Shown here piece after piece: positions 10,254 to 18,906 of a DNA stretch of 64,000 bases; position 1 is the first letter of the stretch; every line of letters starts with the position of its first letter. Where the stretch lies: the NCBI RefSeq assembly GCF_002090175.1, contig NZ_BBRN01000003.1:434001-498000 (forward strand), given 5' to 3'. The notes under the pieces were generated by a model. It was given only the letters and a program-made list of their open reading frames with translations, did not search any database and was not told the origin of the DNA. The position numbers and the translations under genes were made by a program. Source of the stretch: Demequina sp. NBRC 110057 (GTDB lineage: Bacteria > Actinomycetota > Actinomycetes > Actinomycetales > Demequinaceae).

Positions 10254-11861
10254 CTAGATCTCCTCAAGCTTGCGGGTCTGACGGAAGGCAATCGCGGAGA
10301 TGATTCCGACGACGATGAACACGATGATCGACAGGGCCGATGCGAGACCGTAGTCGGCCGATCCTCCCGAGACTCCAGAGATGTTGTAGATCGCGGAGAT
10401 CAGGATGTCGGTGGAGCCCAGGCCCGACGTGCCGGGGAACGGCGGTCCGCCTTCGGTCAACATGTAGATGATCGTGAAGTTGTTGAAGTTGAACGCGAAC
10501 GACGAGATCGCGAGCGGCGCGGTCGAGACCATCAGCAACGGCAGCGTGATGGAGCGGAACTGGCGCCAACGGCCAGCGCCGTCCATGCGCGAGGCCTCCA
10601 TGGTCTCGCTCGGAAGCGCCTGGAGCGCTCCGGTGCACACCAGGAACCAGTACGGGTAGCTCAGCCACAGGTTGACCCACAGGATCGCGAACTTTGCGAG
10701 CCAGGGATCTCCGAGCCAGTTGATGTCGGCGCCGAAGAAGAACCAGTCATTAATGATGCCGAACTCGCGGTTGAGCATGCCTCGCCACAGCAGGGCGGAC
10801 ATGAACGCGGGGAAGGCGTACGGGAGAATGAAGATGGTGCGCATCCACTTGCGGCCGCGAATGCGGTCGTCGTTGTAGATCAGCGCGAAGAGCAAGCCGA
10901 GACCGAAGCTCGTCAGCACCGTGAGGATCGCGAAGGCGAAGGTCCATAGCGTGACCTTCAGGAGCGGCCCGGCAAGGTTCTGGTCGGTCACCGCCTTGAC
11001 GAAGTTGTCGAAGCCGACGGTGACGGACCATCCGGTCGGGAGCCTCGAACCGTCATCCGCGACGAAGTTACCGGTCTCCTGGTCGGCGACGTAGACCGTA
11101 CCGGTCTCCTTGTCGGTGAAGGTCTGGGCCTCGTCGTCCCACTCGAGGGACGACTGGTAGATGGCACCGGACGAGCCGTCGCGCGTGCGCATCGACCCCT
11201 CCTCGGCGTCGTCCGAGACCGGCACGCGGAGGTCGATCACGTCCTGCTGAAGCGCCTGGTCCGCAAAGAGGTCGTTCTGAGTGACGATCTCCCAGCCGGG
11301 GACTTCGGTCGCACGGCCGCTGTCGTCGACCACGGCGCCGCTGACGGGCTCAAGGACGTCTTCCTCGGTTCCCACCGAGACGATGCCGTCCTGGGTGACG
11401 GCGAAGCCGAGCGTGTCGCCGTCGCGGACGATGGCGAGCGGCACGGTGGGAGTGCCCTCGACGCGGCGCTCGTTCTGAATGAGCGTCGCCTCGACCGCCT
11501 GTTCCTGCGAACCGGCGTGGCCGGTGCCGTAGTTGGTGAACGCCACATAGCCCGTGTAGGCGAGCGTGAAGAGCTGGAAGATCGCGAGGAAGATCAGGCC
11601 CGGGTACAGGTACTTCAACGGCAGGGTCCGCTTGGCGAAGTAGATGATGTCGGCGGCGACCAGCAGGATCACGGAGACCGCGAGGATGCTCCACGCCTCG
11701 GCATTCCAGGCCGACAAGATGATGGTGAGGCCGAGAGCATTCACCAGCGCCATCATCAGTAGCTTCGCGATGAAGCCCCATCCGAGTCCGCTCCAACGCC
11801 GCGCGTGCGACTCCCGCGGAGCCCGAGGCTCCTTCACCGCGATCGCGTCATCGTTCGCCAT
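10254..11861 (-). CDS. ganP: Galacto-oligosaccharide ABC importer permease (MalF/GanP type)
   Basis: A 535-residue CUT1 permease. Several hydrophobic helices precede a large periplasmic-type loop of about 170 residues (roughly 120-290, acidic and polar), like the P2 loop of MalF, followed by the transport core. The EAA motif reads EASRMDGAGRWRQFRSITLP. The start was chosen at the second ATG of ATGATG (11861), which has AGGAG 5 nt upstream; a GTG at 11888 would add 9 residues without a ribosome site. A strong hairpin (11914-11947) separates it from ganS, which would lower permease expression relative to the binding protein. Confidence 0.88.
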   Translation of the reverse strand: MANDDAIAVKEPRAPRESHARRWSGLGWGFIAKLLMMALVNALGLTIILSAWNAEAWSILAVSVILLVAADIIYFAKRTLPLKYLYPGLIFLAIFQLFTLAYTGYVAFTNYGTGHAGSQEQAVEATLIQNERRVEGTPTVPLAIVRDGDTLGFAVTQDGIVSVGTEEDVLEPVSGAVVDDSGRATEVPGWEIVTQNDLFADQALQQDVIDLRVPVSDDAEEGSMRTRDGSSGAIYQSSLEWDDEAQTFTDKETGTVYVADQETGNFVADDGSRLPTGWSVTVGFDNFVKAVTDQNLAGPLLKVTLWTFAFAILTVLTSFGLGLLFALIYNDDRIRGRKWMRTIFILPYAFPAFMSALLWRGMLNREFGIINDWFFFGADINWLGDPWLAKFAILWVNLWLSYPYWFLVCTGALQALPSETMEASRMDGAGRWRQFRSITLPLLMVSTAPLAISSFAFNFNNFTIIYMLTEGGPPFPGTSGLGSTDILISAIYNISGVSGGSADYGLASALSIIVFIVVGIISAIAFRQTRKLEEI

Positions 11862-11913
11862 CATCTCTCCTGCTTCGTCTTTGATCACTGGCCGGACCTA
11901 CGCCCGGGTGGAG

Positions 11914-11947
11914 AGTGAGGCGGGCCGGCGAGCCGGCCCGCCTCACT
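11914..11947. terminator. Attenuator hairpin between ganS and ganP
   Basis: Perfect 16-bp arms (11914-11929 and 11932-11947) with a 2-nt loop, 7 nt past the ganS stop. A hairpin after the binding-protein gene of a sugar ABC operon usually stabilises or over-represents the upstream message. Confidence 0.6.
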
Positions 11948-11954
11948 TTTGACA

Positions 11955-13226
11955 TTAGCCGATCGAGGCCTCGAGCTCGGCGACCATCGCGTCCCAGGTG
12001 CCCGTGGGGTCATCCGTGGCGCCGGTGATGATCTGGATCTCGGCGGCGTTCCACAGGTCCCACACGTTGCCCATCTCGGGGATCGACGGCATCGGCACGC
12101 CCTGGGCGGCCGAGGCGACGAAGCCGGCGGTGATGGGGTCGGCGGAGAACTCCTCGGCGAGCGAGGTCAGCGCGGGAAGGCGGGGGTCAGCCTCGTACAG
12201 GGCGCGCTGGGCGTCCTCGGTGGCCATGTAGTTGGTGAGGAACTGGTTGGCCAGCAGCGTGTTCTCGGACTGCGAGGACACGTAGAAGCCCTGGACACCC
12301 ACGAACGGGGCCGCGTCCTCGCCACCGGCGGAGACCATCGGCGAGACGACGATGTTCATCGAGTCATCGTCGAAGAACGGCATCCACGGACCCTGGAGCA
12401 GGAACGGCACCTCGCCATCGGCGAAGAGCTGGTTCGACGTGTCGTAGTCGATGGTGTCCGAGAAGTAGCCGGTGCCGGCCTGGCCGTTGTCGTACAGGAA
12501 CTGCGCGTAGGCCTGTCCGGCCTCGCCGCCCATGCCGACCTCGGTGGTGTACGAGCCGGACTCGTCCTGCACGAACACGGGAGCACCGAAGGACGTCTGG
12601 ACGGGGTAGGAGCTGTAGCCGTCACCCGTGGTGCCGTTGGTGTACAGCAGGAACGGACGGTCCTCGAAGCCCGCCTCCTCGGCCATCGAGATCATCTCGT
12701 CCCACGTGGTGGGGGCCGTGTCGCCGACGAGGTCGGCGTTCTGGATGAGGGCGATCGCCTCGGTGGCGTACGGAAGGCCGTAGAGCTGGCCGTCGTAGGT
12801 GAACGCGTCCACCGCAACCTGCTCGAAGTCGTCCGCGGTCTCGCCGAGGTCGACGGTGTTGACGACGCCGGCCTCGACGAGCGCGCCAGCCCAGTCGTGC
12901 GCGCCGACGGTGATGTCGGGGCCCTCGCCGGTGGGGACCTGGGCGATGAAGTCGTTGCGGAGGTCCTCGAAGTTCTTCTGGACGATCTCGACGGTGGCGC
13001 CGGTCTCCTCCTGGAACGTGTCGGCCACGGTCTGGATGGCGCCCTCGCGCTCGGCGTCGGTCCAGATGGTGAGGGTCTGGCCCGAGGCGTCAATCGCGGG
13101 CGCCTCGGAGGTGGAGGCGGTGGGCTCGGTGCTGGCGGTCTCCGCGGGCTCGGGGTCCGAGCTGCACGCGGCGAGGAGCGAGGCGGTCGCGAGAACCGCG
13201 GCTCCCATTCCGATCTGCTTACGCAT
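11955..13226 (-). CDS. ganS: Galacto-oligosaccharide-binding lipoprotein
   Basis: A 423-residue extracellular solute-binding protein (MalE/CUT1 family 1), tethered by lipid at the outer membrane face. The signal peptide ends in the lipobox LLAAC, with the modified Cys at about residue 21. An Asp/Glu/Thr/Ser-rich linker leads to the mature fold beginning TLTIWTDAEREG. 'GPDITVGAHDWAGALVEAG' and 'GKVPFL'-like 'GEVPFLLQGPWM' are typical of maltodextrin-type binding proteins. The ATG at 13226 has GGAAGGAAA upstream; a longer frame to 13295 lacks this. The substrate is inferred from flanking GH42 and GH53 genes. Confidence 0.88.
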   Translation of the reverse strand: MRKQIGMGAAVLATASLLAACSSDPEPAETASTEPTASTSEAPAIDASGQTLTIWTDAEREGAIQTVADTFQEETGATVEIVQKNFEDLRNDFIAQVPTGEGPDITVGAHDWAGALVEAGVVNTVDLGETADDFEQVAVDAFTYDGQLYGLPYATEAIALIQNADLVGDTAPTTWDEMISMAEEAGFEDRPFLLYTNGTTGDGYSSYPVQTSFGAPVFVQDESGSYTTEVGMGGEAGQAYAQFLYDNGQAGTGYFSDTIDYDTSNQLFADGEVPFLLQGPWMPFFDDDSMNIVVSPMVSAGGEDAAPFVGVQGFYVSSQSENTLLANQFLTNYMATEDAQRALYEADPRLPALTSLAEEFSADPITAGFVASAAQGVPMPSIPEMGNVWDLWNAAEIQIITGATDDPTGTWDAMVAELEASIG

Positions 13227-13294
13227 GGTGTTTCCTTCCGAAGTCAGGTCGACGGCTTCTCTGCCTTGAGCTCTGCCGGCGACCGTGGTGCTCA

Positions 13295-13314
13295 CGGGAG
13301 CCGGTCGGCTCCCG
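13295..13314. terminator. Hairpin between ganA and ganS
   Basis: Perfect 8-bp arms CGGGAGCC/GGCTCCCG with a GGTC loop, 62 nt beyond the ganA stop. It is a possible terminator or partial attenuator. The remaining gap (13227-13376) holds no gene and could carry a separate ganS promoter, but none is clear. Confidence 0.4.
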
Positions 13315-13376
13315 CTCGGTGATGCGGGTTCGGGTCGGTGCGGTGCGTCTGCGTCACCGCTTCACGGGTGGTCGAT

Positions 13377-15398
13377 TCAAGCACCACCCCCCTGCTGCGC
13401 CCTCGCGATGCGGACGACTGCTGCGTCCCCGCCCTTGAGGTCGAGCGTTCCGTCGATCTGGGCACCACTCAGCAGCTCGGTGCCGGTGATCGACAGGCTT
13501 ACGGCGTCCTCGCGGTGGTTGACCGCGATGACGAAGTCGTGATCCGCGCCGTGGCGCGTAATGGTCTCGAGGCCCTCGGGCCCGCCCGCCGGGACGATGC
13601 CGGCGTCGGCATAGACCTGCGCGAAGACCGGGGCGAGGGTCTCGTGGGTGAGGCGTGCGCCCACGTACCAGCCGGCACCCTGGCCGTGCTGGTGGCGGGT
13701 GATGGCCGGAAGCGCATCGCCGGGGCCACCGGCGAAGGTGCCGCGCACCTCGGCGCCGGCCAGGGCGATGTCCTCGGCCCACGCATCGGCCGTCATGGCG
13801 GCGCCGTCGAAGACGACGTCGCAGGTCTCGCCCTCGCGCAGCGGCAGGAACTCCTCGACGGTGAGACCGAGCGCGTCCTTCAGCGGGGCGCCGAAGCCGC
13901 CCGCGTGGACCGCGTCGTGCTCGTCGACGATGCCGGAGAAGGCCCCGACGAGCAGCGTGCCGCCGCCGGCGACGTACGCGCAGAGGTTCTCGCCCGCGGC
14001 AGCCGTCAAGAGGTACGACGAGGGGGCCACGACGAGGCGGTAGCCGGACAGGTCCGCCTCGGGGTGGGCGAAGTCGACGGTGACGTCGTCACGCCACAGG
14101 CGCTCGTAGTAGGCGCGCATGCGCTCACGGAACTGCATGTCGTCGCTGGGACGCCACTCGAGGTCGTGCGCCCACAGTGACTCCCAGTCGTACAGCACGG
14201 CGACGTCGGCGACGACGCGCGAGCCACGCACCTCGGCGATGTCCTTGAGGTGCTGCCCCAACTGGACCACCTCACGGAACACGCGCGAGTCCTTGCCAGC
14301 GTGAGGGAGCATCGCCGAGTGGAACTTCTCCGCGCCGGAACGCGAGGCGCGCCACTGGAAGAACAGGATGCCGTCGGCGCCGCGACCCACGTGCGTGAGG
14401 GCGTTGCGGCGCTCCTCGCCGGGGCGCTTCGCGACGTTGCGGCCCTGCCAGTTCACCGCGGAGCTGGAGTGCTCCATGAGGATCCACGGGTCGTTACCGC
14501 CCACGGAGCGGGTGAGGTCGGCCGACAGCGCGAGGCCCACGTGGCCATCGGGGTCGGGGGCCCACAGGTAGTGGTCGTCGGAGACGACGTCCACCTCCTG
14601 CGCCCACTTCCACAGGTCGGTGTTCCACGACTGGTGCGCCATGAAGTTGGTGGTGACGGGCTTGTCCGAGTGCTGGCGGATCGCGTCGCGCTCGATGCGG
14701 AAGCACTCGCGCAGCTGGTCGTCGGTGAAGCGTGCCCAGTCGAGCTTCATCGCGGGGTTCGCGATGGTCGGGGTCGCGGCGGGGGCGACAACGTGCTCCC
14801 AGTCGCCGTAGCGCTGACCCCAGAAGGCGGTGCCCCAGGCCTCGTTGAGGGCCTCGAGGGTGCTGTAGCGGCCCTGCAGCCACAGGCGCCAGTTGGCGAC
14901 CGAGCGGGGGCCGAAGTCCTCGCCGACGGGCACGCCGTACTCGTTGTGGACGTGCCACATGACGACGGCGGGGTGGTCGGCGTAGTGGCGCGCCAGCTCG
15001 GTGGCCATGCGCGCGATCGCCTCGCGGTACTCGGTCGAGGCGTGAGACGCCATGCCGCGCGAGCCGAAGCCCATGACGGTGCCGTCCTTGGTGATGACCC
15101 GCGACTCGGGGTACGCGTGGAAGAACCAGGCGGGGGGCGACACGGAGGGCGTGCCGAGATCGACGGCGATGCCGTTGGCGTGAAGGAGGTCGAGCAGCTC
15201 GTCCATCCAGGAGAAGTCGTACAGCCCCTCCTTGGGCTCGAGCATCGCCCACGAGAAGATGCCGACGGACACGAGGTTCACCCCGGCCTCGCGCATCAGG
15301 GCGACATCCTCGTCCCACACCTCGCGAGACCACTGCTCGGGGTTGTAATCCCCGCCGTAGGCCATCCCGTCGAGAGCGGGCCAGGAATTGATCGACAT
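13377..15398 (-). CDS. ganA: GH42 beta-galactosidase
   Basis: A 673-residue cytoplasmic enzyme of family GH42 with no signal peptide, expected to release galactose from imported beta-1,4-galacto-oligosaccharides. The opening GMAYGGDYNPEQW is a GH42 signature. The acid/base Glu153 lies in HNEYG and the probable nucleophile Glu309 in LMEHSSSAVNWQ. The barrel is followed by the trimerisation-type alpha/beta domain (about 400-610) and a small C-terminal beta domain. The ATG at 15398 has GGAG at a proper distance; an upstream in-frame start adds 13 unlikely residues. It is divergent from ganR across a gap with operator-like palindromes. Confidence 0.92.
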   Translation of the reverse strand: MSINSWPALDGMAYGGDYNPEQWSREVWDEDVALMREAGVNLVSVGIFSWAMLEPKEGLYDFSWMDELLDLLHANGIAVDLGTPSVSPPAWFFHAYPESRVITKDGTVMGFGSRGMASHASTEYREAIARMATELARHYADHPAVVMWHVHNEYGVPVGEDFGPRSVANWRLWLQGRYSTLEALNEAWGTAFWGQRYGDWEHVVAPAATPTIANPAMKLDWARFTDDQLRECFRIERDAIRQHSDKPVTTNFMAHQSWNTDLWKWAQEVDVVSDDHYLWAPDPDGHVGLALSADLTRSVGGNDPWILMEHSSSAVNWQGRNVAKRPGEERRNALTHVGRGADGILFFQWRASRSGAEKFHSAMLPHAGKDSRVFREVVQLGQHLKDIAEVRGSRVVADVAVLYDWESLWAHDLEWRPSDDMQFRERMRAYYERLWRDDVTVDFAHPEADLSGYRLVVAPSSYLLTAAAGENLCAYVAGGGTLLVGAFSGIVDEHDAVHAGGFGAPLKDALGLTVEEFLPLREGETCDVVFDGAAMTADAWAEDIALAGAEVRGTFAGGPGDALPAITRHQHGQGAGWYVGARLTHETLAPVFAQVYADAGIVPAGGPEGLETITRHGADHDFVIAVNHREDAVSLSITGTELLSGAQIDGTLDLKGGDAAVVRIARAQQGGGA

Positions 15399-15493
15399 GA
15401 CACTCCATTGGATCGGGCGGCCCGAGGGCCGCGACAAGCTTCGGTCACCCTGTCGGGGGACTGTGACCGGTCCCAGTCTGACCTACCGCAGAA

Positions 15494-15509
15494 GCGGTTG
15501 GCAAACCGC
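15494..15509. promoter_or_regulatory. Palindrome GCGGTT-N4-AACCGC upstream of ganA
   Basis: A 16-bp inverted repeat with perfect 6-bp arms. On the minus strand it overlaps TTGCCA, which sits 18 nt before CAGACT and could be the ganA -35/-10 pair. It may be an operator, but its core differs from the two GanR-type sites nearby. Confidence 0.35.
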
Positions 15510-15566
15510 CGGTGCCATCGTGACTGAACCGTGACTTTCCCGTGATCTGTCGTGATGGACGCCGAT

Positions 15567-15580
15567 TGGAATCGTTTACA
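15567..15580. promoter_or_regulatory. LacI-type operator 1 (probable GanR site)
   Basis: TGGAATCGTTTACA fits the pattern TGNAANCGNTTNCA, a palindrome with the central CG characteristic of LacI/GalR-family operators. It lies in the ganA-ganR gap and shares the pattern with the site at 15635. Confidence 0.6.
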
Positions 15581-15634
15581 TTGTGCCTTCCCCGTGGGCG
15601 CCGTGCCCTTCCCGATGCCGGTTCGTGACCTAAC

Positions 15635-15648
15635 TGTAACCGCTTGCA
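15635..15648. promoter_or_regulatory. LacI-type operator 2 (probable GanR site)
   Basis: TGTAACCGCTTGCA, same pattern as operator 1 and 68 bp from it. It is 34 bp upstream of the ganR -10 element, so it could mediate autoregulation, and the pair could act by looping. Confidence 0.6.
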
Positions 15649-15681
15649 TTCCTGACCGGTCACCGTCGTTCATGGCCCCGC

Positions 15682-15687
15682 TAGGCT
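15682..15687 (+). promoter_or_regulatory. -10 element of ganR
   Basis: TAGGCT followed after 8 nt by the GTG at 15696, consistent with a leaderless mRNA. The -35 is not convincing. Confidence 0.4.
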
Positions 15688-15695
15688 CTGTGCTC

Positions 15696-16727
15696 GTGGA
15701 ACCCATCGATGCACCCGCGGCGCGCCCGACCCGGCGCAAGCCGACTATCCGCGACGTCGCGGCGGCCGCCGGGGTGTCGCGCGGCACCGTGTCGCGCGTG
15801 ATCAACGGAGGTCACTGGGTCTCCCCCGAGGCGCGCGCCAAGGTGGAGCAGGCCATCGAGACCACTGGCTACTACGCCAACACGCACGCCCGGTCGCTCG
15901 CGACCGGCCGCTCCGACTCCGTGGCCTTCCTGCTGACCGAGCCCCAGCACCTCCTGTTCGCCGACCCGACCTTCGCGCTCCTGCTGCGCGGCGCTGCCGA
16001 GGCCCTCGCCGCGCGTCGCAAGACGCTCGTGCTGCTGGTGGCGGGAACGCCCGAAGAGCGGGAGAACGTCTCGCACTTCGTAGGCGCCGGCCACGTCGAC
16101 GGGGTCCTCCTCATCTCCTCTCACGAGAAGGACCCGCTCCTGGACGGCCTCATCGCCGCCGGCGTACCCACCGTCGCGTGCGGCATCCCCCTGGGTCACC
16201 AGGACGACGTCATCACCGTGTCGATCGACGAGGTGGGCTCCGCGCACACGGCCGCGAGGCATCTCGTGGGCCTTGGCCGCGAGCGCATCGCGATGATTGC
16301 CGGCCCGGAGGACACCCCCGGCGGCCGCTTCCGCGTGGTCGGCTTCCGGGAGGAGCTCGGCGACCGTTTCGTCGAGGGCCTCGTCGAGCGGGGCGACTAC
16401 TCGCACGAGTCCGGTGCCGCGGCGATGGCGGCGCTGCTTGCCCGCGACCCCGCGATCGACGCCGTGTTCGCCGCCTCGGACCGCATGGCCGCCGGCGCTA
16501 TCGCGACGCTGCGAGCCGCGGGCAAGAACGTCCCTCAGGACGTCGCGGTCGTCGGCTTCGACGACTCCGGCCTCGCCGCGCAGGTGGACCCGCCGCTGAC
16601 GACCATGCACCAGCCCTTCGACGAGATCTCCGCGGAGATGGTGCGCCTCCTGCTCGAGGCCATCGAGGGCAAGGAGCCCGCATCGGTCACCCTGCCCGCC
16701 TCCCTCGTGACTCGCGCCAGCGCGTGA
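15696..16727 (+). CDS. ganR: LacI-family transcriptional regulator of galactan use
   Basis: About 343 residues from the preferred GTG. An N-terminal LacI helix-turn-helix (PTIRDVAAAAGVSRGTVSRVING, about 16-38) is followed by a hinge and a periplasmic-binding-protein-like sensor domain with typical 'VDGVLLISSH', 'AARHLVGLGRERIAMIAG' and 'DAVFAASDRMAAGA' blocks. Usual family length is about 340. Alternative in-frame starts are ATG 15672 and GTG 15690; 15696 is chosen because it fits a leaderless transcript from TAGGCT and begins just before the DNA-binding domain. It is divergent from ganA with two matching operators between them, so it most likely represses the gan genes until an inducer binds. 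Confidence 0.85.
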   Translation: MEPIDAPAARPTRRKPTIRDVAAAAGVSRGTVSRVINGGHWVSPEARAKVEQAIETTGYYANTHARSLATGRSDSVAFLLTEPQHLLFADPTFALLLRGAAEALAARRKTLVLLVAGTPEERENVSHFVGAGHVDGVLLISSHEKDPLLDGLIAAGVPTVACGIPLGHQDDVITVSIDEVGSAHTAARHLVGLGRERIAMIAGPEDTPGGRFRVVGFREELGDRFVEGLVERGDYSHESGAAAMAALLARDPAIDAVFAASDRMAAGAIATLRAAGKNVPQDVAVVGFDDSGLAAQVDPPLTTMHQPFDEISAEMVRLLLEAIEGKEPASVTLPASLVTRASA

Positions 16728-16849
16728 CGACGCCCGCCAGCCGGCCAACGCGGCGCGCCCCTCGGGCCGCCGCCGCCCTGCCTATGACGCGCCTATTCGG
16801 CCTGGTTGTCGCCCACCGCGCGTGGGTGTTGCCCGGCGCGAGTTCCCGG

Positions 16850-16855
16850 TAGGTT
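16850..16855 (+). promoter_or_regulatory. -10 element of glgE, probable leaderless promoter
   Basis: TAGGTT with 6 nt before the glgE ATG at 16862 and no ribosome site. GTTGCC at 16828-16833 could be a weak -35 with a 16-nt spacer. Confidence 0.45.
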
Positions 16856-16861
16856 CGCTCT

Positions 16862-18862
16862 ATGGCCTTCCCTGGTGAGCTGTCTGTTGGACGAATCCCG
16901 GTTGTGGGCGTCGAGCCCACGCTTGAGGAGGGCCGGTGGCCGGTCCGTGCCGTGGTGGGCGAGGCGGTCCCCATCCAGGCCACGATCTTCCGCGAGGGCC
17001 ACGACGCCGAGGGCGCGACCATCGTCGTGACCCGCCCGGACGGCAAGCGCGACGTGCGCCCGATGCCCGTCAAGGAGTGGGGCATCTCTCTGTACGAGGG
17101 CATCTACATTCCCCACCTTGAGGGCATGCACACGTTCCGCGTCGAGGGCTGGTCGGACCCGTACTCGACCTGGGCCCACGCCGCCGAGGTCAAGGTCGCG
17201 GCAGGAGTGGACGTCCAGCTCATGCTCGACGAGGGCGTCCAGGTCCTCACCAGGGCGCTTAAGGAGGTGCGCCGCAAGGCCGCCCGCAAGGACCTCCTGG
17301 CCGCCGCCATCGCGTCGCTGCAGGACAAGTCGCTGTCCCCCGGGCTGCGCCTGGCGCCCGCGCTGGCCGATGCTGTGCGCGAGGAGCTGACGGAGCGGCC
17401 CCTGCGCGAGTGGGTCAGCCCGTCGCGTGAGTACCCCCTACTGGTGCAGCGCGAGAAGGCCCTCGTGTCCGCCTGGTACGAGATCTTCCCGCGCTCCGAG
17501 GGCGCGCGGTACAACGCCCGCACGGACGAGTGGCGCTCGGGCACGTTCGCGACCGCGGCGAAGCGCCTTCCCGCCATCGCCGAGATGGGCTTCGACGTCG
17601 TCTATCTGACGCCGATCCACCCCATCGGCTCCACCCACCGCAAGGGCCGAAATAATTCGCTGACCGCCGAGCCGGGCGACCCCGGAAGCCCGTACGCCAT
17701 CGGCGCCGCCGAGGGCGGACACGATGCCATCCACCCCGAGCTGGGCACGATGCGTCAGTTCAAGAACTTCGTCAAGGCTGCGGCGGACAACGGGCTGGAG
17801 GTGGCGCTCGACCTGGCGCTGCAGTGCTCCCCCGACCACCCCTGGGTCACCGAGCACCCCGAGTGGTTCACGCAGCGCCTCGACGGCACCATCGCGTACG
17901 CCGAGAACCCCCCGAAGAAGTACCAGGACATTTACCCCCTGAACTTCGACAACGACCCCGAGGGCATCTACCGCGCCGTGCGCGACGTGCTCCAGGTGTG
18001 GATCGACGCGGGCGTCACGCTGTTCCGCGTCGACAACCCTCATACCAAGCCGCTGACGTTCTGGGAGCGGCTCATGGCCGACGTCGCGCGCACGCACCCC
18101 GACGTCATCTTCCTTGCCGAGGCGTTCACGCGGCCCGCGATGATGCACACACTCGCCAAGATCGGCTTCCACCAGTCGTACACGTACTTCACCTGGCGGC
18201 CCACGCCGGAGGAGATGGGCGAGTACCTCGAGGAGGTCTCCGGCGACTCGAGTTTCTACATGCGCCCCAACTTCTGGCCCACCACGCACGACATCCTCAC
18301 GCCCGACATGCAGACCGGCGGCGCCCCGCTGTACCGGGCGCGCGCTGTCCTCGCCGGCACCGGGTCCCCGTCGTACGGGATCTACACGGGCTACGAGCTC
18401 GTCGAAAACGTGCCCCGGCCGGGCGTCGAGGAACAGATCGACAACGAGAAGTACGAGTTCAAGCACCGCGACTGGTCCAAGGCCGACCAGTACGGCGTGC
18501 GGGACGTCATCACGCGCGTCAACGCCGCCCGCAAGCGCCACGTCGCGCTGCGCCGCCTGCGCGGCCTCACGGTGCACGAGAGCTCGAACCCGCACATCCT
18601 GTGCTACTCGCGCCACGTTCCCGCCGACCAGTCCCCCACGGGTAAGGCGGACACCGTCATCGTCGTCGTGAGTTTCGAGCCGCAGATCACTCACGACGCG
18701 ATCATCCGCCTCGACATGGACGCGATCGGGCTCAGCGACGACGCGAGGGTCGTCGTCGACGACGCCCTCACGGATGCGACCTACGCGTGGGGCAAGGAGT
18801 TCTACGTGAGGCTCGACCCCGCGGTGACCATGGCCCACGTTGCGGAGGTCCGCACCCCGTGA
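16862..18862 (+). CDS. glgE: Maltosyltransferase GlgE
   Basis: A 666-residue GH13_3 alpha-1,4-glucan:maltose-1-phosphate maltosyltransferase, which extends cytoplasmic alpha-glucan using maltose 1-phosphate. An N-terminal beta domain (about 1-110) and a helical insert (about 120-200) precede the barrel. The catalytic nucleophile is Asp391 in FRVDNPHTKP and the acid/base Glu420 in FLAEAFTRP, almost the same numbering as Streptomyces GlgE. 'TPIHPIG' and 'ALDLALQCSPDHPW' are GlgE signatures. The start is the ATG at 16862, probably leaderless. glgB follows 44 nt downstream. The usual partners treS and mak/pep2 are not in the window. Confidence 0.95.
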   Translation: MAFPGELSVGRIPVVGVEPTLEEGRWPVRAVVGEAVPIQATIFREGHDAEGATIVVTRPDGKRDVRPMPVKEWGISLYEGIYIPHLEGMHTFRVEGWSDPYSTWAHAAEVKVAAGVDVQLMLDEGVQVLTRALKEVRRKAARKDLLAAAIASLQDKSLSPGLRLAPALADAVREELTERPLREWVSPSREYPLLVQREKALVSAWYEIFPRSEGARYNARTDEWRSGTFATAAKRLPAIAEMGFDVVYLTPIHPIGSTHRKGRNNSLTAEPGDPGSPYAIGAAEGGHDAIHPELGTMRQFKNFVKAAADNGLEVALDLALQCSPDHPWVTEHPEWFTQRLDGTIAYAENPPKKYQDIYPLNFDNDPEGIYRAVRDVLQVWIDAGVTLFRVDNPHTKPLTFWERLMADVARTHPDVIFLAEAFTRPAMMHTLAKIGFHQSYTYFTWRPTPEEMGEYLEEVSGDSSFYMRPNFWPTTHDILTPDMQTGGAPLYRARAVLAGTGSPSYGIYTGYELVENVPRPGVEEQIDNEKYEFKHRDWSKADQYGVRDVITRVNAARKRHVALRRLRGLTVHESSNPHILCYSRHVPADQSPTGKADTVIVVVSFEPQITHDAIIRLDMDAIGLSDDARVVVDDALTDATYAWGKEFYVRLDPAVTMAHVAEVRTP

Positions 18863-18906
18863 CCCCGGCATCGGCCCCTCAGACCACGAACGGAAGGCGG
18901 TGACGC

